From NCBI GenBank assembly GCA_947037995.1, contig CAMQUV010000016.1:1-10717 (forward strand): a stretch of DNA of 10,717 bases, in the 5' to 3' direction. A program made the position numbers and the translations under genes. A model generated the notes under the pieces. The model saw only the letters and a list, made by a program, of their open reading frames with translations. It did not search any database and had not been told where the DNA came from. Of the stretch, positions 1-6,318 are shown one piece after another (position 1 is the first letter of the stretch; every line of letters begins with the position of its first letter). Source of the stretch: an uncultured Rikenellaceae bacterium (GTDB lineage: Bacteria; Bacteroidota; Bacteroidia; Bacteroidales; Rikenellaceae).

Positions 1-3
1 TGC

Positions 4-20
4 AATTTTCCTCGAAAATT
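4..20. repeat. Short A/T-rich inverted repeat
   Basis: A perfect 7-bp inverted repeat (AATTTTC / GAAAATT) encloses the 3-nt loop CTC. It lies directly beside the GC-rich hairpin at 21-48, so the two could form consecutive stem-loops. Its function is unknown. Confidence 0.5.
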
Positions 21-48
21 CAGCGGCGGCGGGGGGAATCCGCCGCTG
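21..48. repeat. GC-rich perfect inverted repeat (hairpin)
   Basis: Two perfectly complementary 9-bp arms (CAGCGGCGG at 21-29, CCGCCGCTG at 40-48) surround a 10-nt loop. The arms are far richer in GC than the neighbouring DNA. No T-run follows on the plus side. On the minus side the hairpin is followed by AATTTTC, which is only a weak terminator tail. It could be a terminator for a gene outside the window, or a palindromic repeat unit. Confidence 0.55.
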
Positions 49-126
49 GGGGTCAGAGATTCACTAATAGGTGTAAATTTTTGAATTCTAGTGTTTTACG
101 CCGTCTTAAATTTCTTCCGAACACGA

Positions 127-158
127 CTGGTCAGAGACCCCTTTTAATTGCCTGTCGG
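127..158 (+). repeat. 32-bp dispersed palindromic repeat, copy A
   Basis: This copy matches the two copies at 10595-10658 (about 26 of 32 and 25 of 32 positions by eye). The head is a small palindrome, GGTC-AGA-GACC (129-139). The tail is a T/A-rich block ending in CCTGTCGG. The shared layout of hairpin head and fixed CTGTCG tail at both ends of the gene cluster suggests a dispersed intergenic element rather than chance. Confidence 0.7.
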
Positions 159-205
159 CTTTGTAGGTAGTTTTGATTTTTGTTCGAGAGTCGAGTTGAA
201 GAGCC

Positions 206-237
206 GCGACAGAAAAATGGAGGAGTATTGACACTCT
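206..237 (-). repeat. Possible diverged inverted copy of the 32-bp repeat
   Basis: Read on the minus strand, this 32-nt stretch ends in the same CTGTCGC tail as the copy at 10627-10658. It carries a small inverted repeat (GAGT ... ACTC) where that copy has its hairpin head. Overall identity is only about half, so the tail match and equal length are the main support. Together with 127-158 it would form a head-to-head or tail-to-tail pair, as REP-type elements often do. Confidence 0.3.
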
Positions 238-270
238 ACGGGCAAATAGGGGTGGTGTCGTCCGTGATTC

Positions 271-294
271 GCATACATTTCACATAGTGTATGC
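271..294. repeat. 7-bp inverted repeat
   Basis: GCATACA (271-277) and TGTATGC (288-294) are perfect complements around a 10-nt loop, and the loop region contains the smaller palindrome CACATAGTG (281-289). It could be an operator or a hairpin, but no adjacent gene in the window would explain an operator. Confidence 0.35.
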
Positions 295-301
295 TTGGGT
301 A

Positions 302-353
302 ATACGCAAAAAAAAACCTCACCTACTAAAAGGTACAGGTTTTTTTTGCGTAT
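302..353. terminator. Rho-independent terminator downstream of HU, probably bidirectional
   Basis: A long near-perfect inverted repeat has outer arms ATACGC (302-307) and GCGTAT (348-353), a nine-A run facing an eight-T run, and CCT facing AGG. A nested ACCT/AGGT pair (321-324, 331-334) closes the loop. On the minus strand this gives a stem followed by a long T-run 27 nt after the HU stop codon, a classic intrinsic terminator. The A-run and T-run flank the stem symmetrically, so it should also stop plus-strand transcription entering from the left. Confidence 0.85.
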
Positions 354-379
354 AATTTGTAGTTGTTTCTACTGAAAGC

Positions 380-655
380 TTATTTAGCAACGATAGAGCT
401 AAGTTCAGCACCAGCTTTGAATTTAACGACTTTTTTGGCAGCAATTTTGATTTCTTCACCAGTACGTGGGTTACGTCCAGTGCGTGCAGGTTTAGCAACA
501 ACGTCAAAAGAACCAAAACCTACAAGAGCGATTTTTTCGCCGCTTTTAAGAGATGCACCTGTAACAGTGATAAATGCTTCTAGCGCTTTTTTAGCGTCTA
601 CTTTAGTGATTTGAGCTTCGTTAGCGATAGCATCAACGAGTTGAGATTTGTTCAT
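380..655 (-). CDS. HU-family DNA-binding protein
   Basis: This is a histone-like nucleoid protein that binds and bends DNA without strong sequence preference, acting as a dimer in the nucleoid. The 91-residue length is standard for HU. Features in order are the N-terminal helical dimerisation part (residues 1-40, starting MNKSQLVDAIA), the GFGSF turn (46-50), and the DNA-binding beta-arm with the R-N-P-R-T-G-E core (61-67), where Pro63 is the residue expected to intercalate. The C-terminus returns to a K-rich helix (KVVKFKAGAEL). The gene is monocistronic: a candidate promoter lies in the 152-nt gap behind it and a strong terminator lies in front. It could equally be called HU-alpha or HU-beta, and nothing suggests the specific binding of IHF. 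Confidence 0.95.
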   Translation of the reverse strand: MNKSQLVDAIANEAQITKVDAKKALEAFITVTGASLKSGEKIALVGFGSFDVVAKPARTGRNPRTGEEIKIAAKKVVKFKAGAELSSIVAK

Positions 656-705
656 TTTAAATAATTTAAAAAAGGTAAATAAGTAATTAGGTATATTTTC
701 TGATA

Positions 706-735
706 CAAATATAATAAATATTTTTTATTTGCAAT
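706..735 (-). promoter_or_regulatory. Candidate Bacteroidota-type promoter for the HU gene
   Basis: On the minus strand, TATATTTG (713-706) fits the -7 consensus TAnnTTTG exactly. ATTG (735-732) is a one-mismatch -33 element. The spacer is 18 nt, slightly shorter than the usual 19-21. Transcription would start near position 699, giving a leader of about 44 nt that is A/T-rich with no Shine-Dalgarno site. The surrounding A/T-rich tract also fits a highly expressed gene. Confidence 0.6.
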
Positions 736-807
736 TATTTTCACGCTAAAAGTACTAAAAAAGTGCTAAAATCGTGTAAAGTCCTTTCACTGTGCCTGTT
801 TTTCTAC

Positions 808-2085
808 CTAAATATCCGAGATTATAGTCCCAATTTGCTGTAACTCAACAAGTAAAACCCTATTGGATGACGCCTTTAAAATAGTAACCATATAATCTCC
901 CAACTGTACCTTCGCTCCCGGCTTTGGCAACTCCTGCAAAGTGTGCACTATGTAACCCGCAAGCGTCTCGTAAAGCTCGGACTCAGGTATCTCCAAACTA
1001 TACCTCTCATTCAAATAATCAGTCTCGAGCCTCCCCGAAAATACCCACTGCCCTACTCTAACCTCTTTCTCAATCGCATCTTCGTGGTCGTGCTCGTCCT
1101 CAATCTCACCAACTATCTGCTCCAATATATCCTCAATAGTAATGATTCCTGCCGCTCCACCATATTCGTCGATGACCACTGCCAACGACTTGTGAGTTTT
1201 AATCAATTGTAATAACAACTCCTTGACCAACGCACTCTCAGATGTATAGGTCACGTCGAGACGCATATCTGACACCGTGCTGAATCGCTTGAATATATCG
1301 CGGCTATTTGCATACCCCACAATCTTATCCAATGTCCCCTCGTATAACGGAACTCGTGTGAAATGAGTTGACTCGAAAAGCTTGTGAAGCCCCTCCATAT
1401 CACCATTAATATTATATGCTTCGACCTCTACTCGTGGCACCATACAGTCGCGCACGCGCAAGTCTGGGAAGTCAATAGCGTTTTGTATAATCTCTAAATT
1501 AACATCATTCGACTCAAACTTGCCACTGTTTTGCTCCTGAGTCGGGGCTGTTGCAACTGTCTGGTCTACGAAATCCTGCAAATCATCAATGTTAAATTTA
1601 TCCCTCGCCGTATAAGTCTGAGTTTCATTATTTCCCAACTTCAATATTCCTAACGCAACCATTGACGTCAACTTTGATATAGGATATATAATTATAAACA
1701 TTATATACAGCGGAACCGCAAATGTTCGTAAATACCAATTAGGGGACGCTTTTGCTACCGCCTTTGGCAGAAATTCTGCCGTTACTATAAGAATAACCGC
1801 CGCAATGAATATTTCAACAACTATATTATTCACAATATATTGAGATATTAGTTGTGATACGACCAAAGTGTACACTATTAAAGCACAGCAATTACCTACG
1901 AGCATAGTCGTTACGAATTGTGCCTGATTTTTGGTAAGGGCGTTCATAATAAACGCAAAGACTGGGCTATTTTTCTTCTCCAATTCGACCTTCAGTCTGT
2001 TGGACGACACAAAAGCGACCTCCATACTCGAGAAAAAAGAAGAGAATATCAATGATACGACAATAAGAATCAACCAAATAATCAT
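808..2085 (-). CDS. CNNM/CBS/CorC-HlyC family membrane protein (hemolysin-like; GldE-related)
   Basis: This is a predicted inner-membrane protein of the CNNM transporter family, relatives of which are linked to Mg2+/Co2+ efflux. The 'hemolysin' label is historical. It has an N-terminal CNNM (DUF21) region with hydrophobic segments at about 2-22, 58-80, 88-108 and 122-147, and the E-F-L-P-K-A motif (104-109) seen in this family. A CBS pair follows: CBS1 at about 210-270 opens with RDCMVPR (212-218), and CBS2 at about 280-330 carries D-E-Y-G-G then I-T-I-E-D-I-L-E-Q-I-V-G-E-I. A C-terminal CorC/HlyC transporter-associated domain spans about 343-417. The 425-residue length is typical. In gliding Bacteroidota the related protein is GldE, but no gliding genes are visible here, so I do not use that name. 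The start lies 2 nt after the lptC stop, indicating coupled translation. Confidence 0.9.
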   Translation of the reverse strand: MIIWLILIVVSLIFSSFFSSMEVAFVSSNRLKVELEKKNSPVFAFIMNALTKNQAQFVTTMLVGNCCALIVYTLVVSQLISQYIVNNIVVEIFIAAVILIVTAEFLPKAVAKASPNWYLRTFAVPLYIMFIIIYPISKLTSMVALGILKLGNNETQTYTARDKFNIDDLQDFVDQTVATAPTQEQNSGKFESNDVNLEIIQNAIDFPDLRVRDCMVPRVEVEAYNINGDMEGLHKLFESTHFTRVPLYEGTLDKIVGYANSRDIFKRFSTVSDMRLDVTYTSESALVKELLLQLIKTHKSLAVVIDEYGGAAGIITIEDILEQIVGEIEDEHDHEDAIEKEVRVGQWVFSGRLETDYLNERYSLEIPESELYETLAGYIVHTLQELPKPGAKVQLGDYMVTILKASSNRVLLVELQQIGTIISDI

Positions 2086-2087
2086 AA

Positions 2088-2732
2088 CTATTCTTTAATT
2101 GCATTTGTAACTCCCACACTCGCCACAGTATCAATTACCATAACAGGTGCAGTTGTCTGTGTAGTTGTGTCTTCAGGCATTATCATTCGCCCAACGGCAT
2201 TATAAAAGCTCCACTGGTTGAATCCTTGGTCTGCATCAAAACCTTTGCCTCTAAATCTATCATCACCATCTATAACAAGAGCCATTTTATCAGTATAAAT
2301 TCGTCCCGACTCCTCATTATAATACAGTAACTCGGTTTCTAATCTTCTCGAGCCCTCATAGTTATTCGCCACCACATTTCCGTGTGCCTCCCACAATTTT
2401 TCGTTCTCAAAATAAATGACCGAGTCAGCTTTGATGTCACTTTGAATAATCGAGACCGTACTGTCGACAAAAGTTTGTACGAATACGCCTTTGGGGTAGA
2501 CAGTTCGTGGTTCCTTAGCCAGCTCATATCTTTTCATAACATCGGAGGACATCTTAAATCGTTTCACGCCGTTGCCAGAGTGAACCATAACGTGGTTATT
2601 CAAAATAAGTGTAGGGGTATTCTCCGGGTCAGAGATAGCAGAGTCCGCTATTTTATCACCGCACCCTAAAACAAGCAAGGGCACAGCTAAAAGCTGCGCC
2701 GTTACTTTGAATTTATTTATAAGTCTGTTCAA
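2088..2732 (-). CDS. lptC: LPS export periplasmic protein LptC, predicted lipoprotein
   Basis: LptC links the inner-membrane LptBFG ATPase to periplasmic LptA during lipopolysaccharide transport. The conserved core lies near the C-terminal half: G-N-V-V-A-N, then L-E-T-E-L-L-Y-Y-N, then G-R-I-Y-T-D-K, then G-K-G-F-D-A-D-Q. The frame is open back to an ATG at 2825, but that start would overlap the TPR gene by 65 nt and put about 40 residues before the signal sequence. I prefer the TTG codon at 2732-2730. It gives a 214-residue protein with a compact signal peptide (basic R and K residues, hydrophobic core, then V-L-G-C) and a lipobox Cys at residue 24. It also leaves 28 nt after the TPR stop. 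A T-rich C-terminal tail extends past the core. The family call is good; the start is uncertain. Confidence 0.8.
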   Translation of the reverse strand: MNRLINKFKVTAQLLAVPLLVLGCGDKIADSAISDPENTPTLILNNHVMVHSGNGVKRFKMSSDVMKRYELAKEPRTVYPKGVFVQTFVDSTVSIIQSDIKADSVIYFENEKLWEAHGNVVANNYEGSRRLETELLYYNEESGRIYTDKMALVIDGDDRFRGKGFDADQGFNQWSFYNAVGRMIMPEDTTTQTTAPVMVIDTVASVGVTNAIKE

Positions 2733-2760
2733 ATTGAAACTTAAATATTTATTGTGTTGA

Positions 2761-4107
2761 TTATCTTCCTCGAACGATAGTTCTACCGCTAACCCATCCG
2801 CAGCTAACAGTGTATGCCGAGCCACTTGTAAGTCCTAGCATAAACAGCTCTTCTGTTTTAGGGAAATTAGCTCTACATCTTGACATAGCGTTGATTGCAT
2901 CTGCACGTTTTGGGTCATCTTCACCCATAAGGTTGAGAGCGTGCGCATAAGTATCATATACTAACCAGTATCCAAATTGGCGATTTTCGCCGTTACACTG
3001 AGTTGCAACACCACTAGCTACTGCACTTGCATAAATGAAGTATGCAATAGGGTCTTTATCGTCGAGCGAGATAGCGCTTCTGGCCATTTTAGCAGCGTTA
3101 GCATATTGCTCGGCTCCGAGGAGTTGTCCTGCAGACCTAAGCATAAACGATGCTTTTTTAACTGGGTCGGTTTCGTTATCTATCGCAACTTTCATAAATT
3201 CTTGTGCTTTTGCGAAATCATTACGTTCCTCGTAAACACCTGCAAGCATAATTGCAATCTCCGGTTGTGGGTCGATATTGTAGTATTTTTCAAGTATGTG
3301 CATTTGGAAAGGATTGTTGCATTTTGCTCTGCTAAATAATCCCAATATTTTTTTCATTAAAACAACATTCGATGAATCTGCCTCGTATTTAGGTTTAAAG
3401 ATACGCTCAACATTCTCGCAACTTGCCGCTCCTGAAGAAGCAAACAGTGACTCTACTTCGTTTACAACTTGTGCGTGCAGTTCGCCCTTGTCAGGTGATT
3501 GCGCCAAAAGCTCCGTTAATTCTTCGAATTTGTCGATATACAGGTCTGCTGTGATTTCATCGTATTTGTACGACTCGGTAAGACCCGAGAAATATGTTCC
3601 CACTAGATGAACATCATCTTTGCTTATAACTTCTAGTCCGTGTCTAATTGCTTCGGTGAAAATTGCGTGAAGTCTTTCTTTGTCCGCCTCTGATGCATAG
3701 TTAGCAAAAGCAAGCGCTTTTTGGGCGTATATGTAAGCTGTTCCACGAGTTTTGTGTGCAGCGTAAATTTTGTTTCTTTTGTCAAATACCATAAGGATAG
3801 TATCAACATATCTTTTGCGTAGTTCAACGTCTTTGGTCTTAGCATACAGGTTGCGGTATGCGTTAACCGCTTTACGGTACATATCTTCCGAGCATTCAGG
3901 TGCTCTTTCCATAAGTAATCTGGTCTCTACTGCAACTTGTTTGTAATCTTTAAGTTTGTAGGAATAGTTGAGTGCGTTAAGTAGCTTTGCATTGTCTTCA
4001 CGTTGTGCAGGGTCTTCGCCGTATTTTGCGTCAAGCACTGGAGTTTCTTGTCCGAATGACAGAAGTGTCGCTGTAATTAGTGCGAAAGAAAGAATTAGTT
4101 TTTTCAT
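2761..4107 (-). CDS. Secreted TPR-repeat protein, conserved in this gene context
   Basis: This is a 448-residue exported protein of unknown biochemical role. Residues 1-19 form a signal peptide (M-K-K, a hydrophobic core, then L-S-F-G before Gln20), so it is periplasmic or surface-associated. The rest is almost all helical and A/E/K-rich. The clearest TPR-like helix pairs are at about 40-70 and 280-355 (for example P-E-I-A-I-M-L-A-G-V-Y-E-E-R-N-D-F-A-K-A). A distinct C-terminus, about 425-448, ends in a G-W-V-S-G-R-T-I-V-R-G-R tail. It sits just before lptC and after an outer membrane barrel protein, an arrangement I recall from other Bacteroidales. A role as an envelope-assembly scaffold is inference only. 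It is preceded by a 145-nt gap with a weak candidate promoter. Confidence 0.75.
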   Translation of the reverse strand: MKKLILSFALITATLLSFGQETPVLDAKYGEDPAQREDNAKLLNALNYSYKLKDYKQVAVETRLLMERAPECSEDMYRKAVNAYRNLYAKTKDVELRKRYVDTILMVFDKRNKIYAAHKTRGTAYIYAQKALAFANYASEADKERLHAIFTEAIRHGLEVISKDDVHLVGTYFSGLTESYKYDEITADLYIDKFEELTELLAQSPDKGELHAQVVNEVESLFASSGAASCENVERIFKPKYEADSSNVVLMKKILGLFSRAKCNNPFQMHILEKYYNIDPQPEIAIMLAGVYEERNDFAKAQEFMKVAIDNETDPVKKASFMLRSAGQLLGAEQYANAAKMARSAISLDDKDPIAYFIYASAVASGVATQCNGENRQFGYWLVYDTYAHALNLMGEDDPKRADAINAMSRCRANFPKTEELFMLGLTSGSAYTVSCGWVSGRTIVRGR

Positions 4108-4148
4108 TTCTAGGTTCAGTTTATTTAGTTAGTTATGTAATTTAGAAT

Positions 4149-4157
4149 CAAATTGTA
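4149..4157 (-). promoter_or_regulatory. Weak candidate promoter element upstream of the TPR gene
   Basis: On the minus strand the sequence TACAATTTG resembles the Bacteroidota -7 box (TAnnTTTG) but has three bases instead of two between TA and TTTG. I see no TTTG at the -33 position. If used, transcription would begin near 4142, leaving a leader of about 35 nt. The 145-nt gap at this point is the only long one in the lysC-to-corC run, which is why an internal promoter is plausible. Confidence 0.25.
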
Positions 4158-4253
4158 TTATGCTTTTTCCGTTGATTTATTATTAAGGATAAACTTCGGA
4201 AAATTAAAAACAGCTATATTGAGATGTTGCGTTTTGTAAAGGTAGTTAAAAAA

Positions 4254-5588
4254 TTAATTAAACTTGCGTTTTTCGAACCACATATCTGTACCAAATAGTG
4301 TGAATCCAATATTAACTCTAAAAACTTGCTCTTTAATCTGTCTTCCTTGGTCCACTCCTCTCCAGGAATAGTCAAGCCCGACCGTCATTTTGGAGTTTTT
4401 ATTTTGTCTCAGCGGTATGTCAGCACCGAATGTTACCCCGAATGTGTTAACATTAACTTGGTCAATAAGCATATACGAGTTATTATAGTATGCACCGATT
4501 CTATAAGTCCATCTTTTGAGTTGGCTACGTATATCGTTTTTGTTTGGTGTGAACGCCAGCCCTATGTGGGCCGTGTGTGCTTCAGTAAGCGATACCCCAG
4601 TAGTACTGGTGTTAGTTTCAAAAGCGTTTGCAAAATTTTGGTATGTGTAATCCGCTGCAAATTGCCATTTATTATCCCCGTAGAATATACCTCCACCGTA
4701 TTTCGCAGGCATAACAATATCGTGCCTTCCCACGACCAGCGAAATGGTGTCCATACTAGTAGCTTCGACAGCGGTAACAGCGTTTACCCTTTTGGCAGAA
4801 ATCGTTGTTTTTGGTTGGAATGTAAAAGCAGCTGCTAGTCTTCCGTTTTTGCTTACTCTACTAGAGTATGTAAGCCCGAATCGTCCGCTTATCTGTGAAA
4901 TTTGTTGAGATTCGAATGATTTAACAACTCTCATAGTCATCGGTTCGAACAGAGGCACCATCGTAGCGGTGTAGTGTCTGTCGAGCGAGCCAAAATAGTA
5001 AATCATTGTAGCCCCCACGGAGAGTCCTTTGGTTAGTCTGGCTCCGACGGAAGCAGTAACTTCGGAGATACCTCCCTCGCCGGTGTAGTTATAGTAGGCT
5101 CTACCAATATTGTTGTAAACATCGGGGTTGTCGTTAACCACCGTAGAGTTGTAGCCGATTTGCGATACTGGTTGGAGTGTAGCCGAGAATCCGATAGACC
5201 TAGCCAGCGGTATTGCGAAGGCGAAATCTCTTAGCGAGACGCTGTTCCCAACGCTTTTAGCTTGAAACGGCACGCCGTGAGCGTCAAGTGAGTTTGCCGT
5301 AGAATATGTGTTTTGCATATCTCCACTGAAGTTCAAAATAGCACTTCGTTGTGGGATATATCCAAGCGAGGCAGGGTTAAGATAGTTAATCTCGTAGGCA
5401 TTAAACGATGCAATTCCAGCACCTCCCATAGCTCCTTGCTGTATGTTTCCGCCTTGTCTAAGCTCTCCTAGTCCGTACATAGTAAATGGTGAGAACACAT
5501 TAGTAGTCAGTGAGTTCTGCGCCATAGCAGTGGTAAGGGTAAGCAGCGATATAGCCGATATTATGATGGTTTTAAATCTTGTTGACAT
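4254..5588 (-). CDS. Predicted outer membrane beta-barrel protein (function unknown)
   Basis: This 444-residue protein has a clear signal peptide (basic start, hydrophobic core, cleavage after A-M-A at residue 23, mature N-terminus Q-N-S-L). The mature part is dominated by alternating polar and hydrophobic strands ending in aromatic residues, as expected for a transmembrane beta-barrel. Near the N-terminus, G-A-M-G-G-A-G-I-A followed by N-P-A-S-L-G resembles the plug-like region of FadL/PorV-type barrels. The C-terminus ends F-G-T-D-M-W-F-E-K-R-K-F-N. The ATG lies inside the last codons of coaX, a 17-nt overlap in a different frame, so translation is probably coupled. The transported substrate, if any, cannot be read from the sequence. 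It could be a structural barrel rather than a transporter. Confidence 0.8.
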   Translation of the reverse strand: MSTRFKTIIISAISLLTLTTAMAQNSLTTNVFSPFTMYGLGELRQGGNIQQGAMGGAGIASFNAYEINYLNPASLGYIPQRSAILNFSGDMQNTYSTANSLDAHGVPFQAKSVGNSVSLRDFAFAIPLARSIGFSATLQPVSQIGYNSTVVNDNPDVYNNIGRAYYNYTGEGGISEVTASVGARLTKGLSVGATMIYYFGSLDRHYTATMVPLFEPMTMRVVKSFESQQISQISGRFGLTYSSRVSKNGRLAAAFTFQPKTTISAKRVNAVTAVEATSMDTISLVVGRHDIVMPAKYGGGIFYGDNKWQFAADYTYQNFANAFETNTSTTGVSLTEAHTAHIGLAFTPNKNDIRSQLKRWTYRIGAYYNNSYMLIDQVNVNTFGVTFGADIPLRQNKNSKMTVGLDYSWRGVDQGRQIKEQVFRVNIGFTLFGTDMWFEKRKFN

Positions 5589-6294
5589 TGAATTTTAAAA
5601 TACGGTTAAGCCCAAAGGGTACTAGTTCACAATCGACAAATATCGGTAATTTTAATAACTTTTCAAAATAAAATGCCTCTCCACCCGTAAATATAGTGAT
5701 TTTTTCTTGATTTCGTGCCAAATATCCCTCAATCTCATAGAGCATTGACTGCATTACTCCCGAAGCAATCGCCGAGCTAGTTGTTACTCCGAAATCCATA
5801 AAATCAGAGGTGGGTTCAATCTGTGGCAGTTTGTCGGTAAGAGAGCTAAGTGCCTTAAAACGAGAGCTTAACCCCAAAGAGATATTGCCCCCCATATACT
5901 CTCCCCCAACAATATTTTCGATAGTCAGTGCTGTGCCAAAATCCATAATAATCATATCCCTATCGCCATATTTTGCCACCGCCCCTACTGCTGCTGCCAA
6001 TCTATCGGCTCCTAGCGTTTCGGGGGATTGATAATTATTGACTATCGGAACGGGGGTTTGCCCTGGCTCGAAAACAATCGTATTGGACACTGTTTTTTTG
6101 ATGAAATCGAGTAGTTTTTTGTCGGGGTGTTTTGTCGAGCTCACAATGGCGTTAACCACCCCATAGCTATTGCATAGGTCTGACAATAAGGATGTTATAT
6201 CCTCACGTTCGTCCATTCTTTGCTCTACGGGTGTGTCGTCGTGAAAGAGGAAAACCTTTGTTGACGTATTGCCTATATCTACTACTAAATCCAT
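5572..6294 (-). CDS. coaX: Type III pantothenate kinase
   Basis: CoaX phosphorylates pantothenate to 4'-phosphopantothenate, the first committed step of coenzyme A synthesis, in the cytoplasm. It belongs to the ASKHA (actin-like ATPase) fold and, unlike type I and II enzymes, is not generally inhibited by CoA and needs a monovalent cation. The 240-residue length is normal. Visible motifs are the phosphate-1 loop V-D-I-G-N-T-S-T-K (5-13), the G-A-D-R segment (95-98) with the expected catalytic Asp97, the D-F-G-T-A-L-T motif (118-124), G-G-N-I-S-L-G (135-141), and a late F-T-G-G adenosine-site motif. It starts 24 nt after lysA and its end overlaps the next gene by 17 nt, so it is in the middle of the operon. 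Confidence 0.95.
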   Translation of the reverse strand: MDLVVDIGNTSTKVFLFHDDTPVEQRMDEREDITSLLSDLCNSYGVVNAIVSSTKHPDKKLLDFIKKTVSNTIVFEPGQTPVPIVNNYQSPETLGADRLAAAVGAVAKYGDRDMIIMDFGTALTIENIVGGEYMGGNISLGLSSRFKALSSLTDKLPQIEPTSDFMDFGVTTSSAIASGVMQSMLYEIEGYLARNQEKITIFTGGEAFYFEKLLKLPIFVDCELVPFGLNRILKFNVNKI

Positions 6295-6318
6295 TTATTA
6301 ATTATCTATTTACTATGC

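Larger units (their letters stand above)
1..301. other. Gene-free, hairpin- and repeat-rich intergenic stretch
   Basis: I see no credible coding region here on either strand. The stretch holds a 7-bp inverted repeat (4-20), a GC-rich 9-bp inverted repeat (21-48), a fragment resembling the start of the 32-bp repeat (about 49-60), a clear copy of that repeat (127-158), a possible diverged inverted copy (206-237) and a 7-bp inverted repeat (271-294). It lies downstream of the HU gene, beyond its terminator. It may be a landing zone for small palindromic repeats or the decayed edge of another locus. The left end of the window cuts off any further context. Confidence 0.6.

Noticed and set aside
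363..614. An 83-codon open frame on the plus strand opposite HU
   Set aside because: It is an exact antisense shadow of the conserved HU coding region and has no recognisable domain.
740..772. Repeated CTAAAA units between the CorC-like gene and HU as a terminator or operator
   Set aside because: They are short A-rich direct repeats without a convincing stem; in A/T-rich DNA this is expected by chance.
4326..4838. A 170-codon open frame on the plus strand opposite the barrel protein
   Set aside because: It is Cys-rich and low in recognisable structure, lies wholly antisense to a gene with a clear signal peptide, and has no promoter-like sequence.
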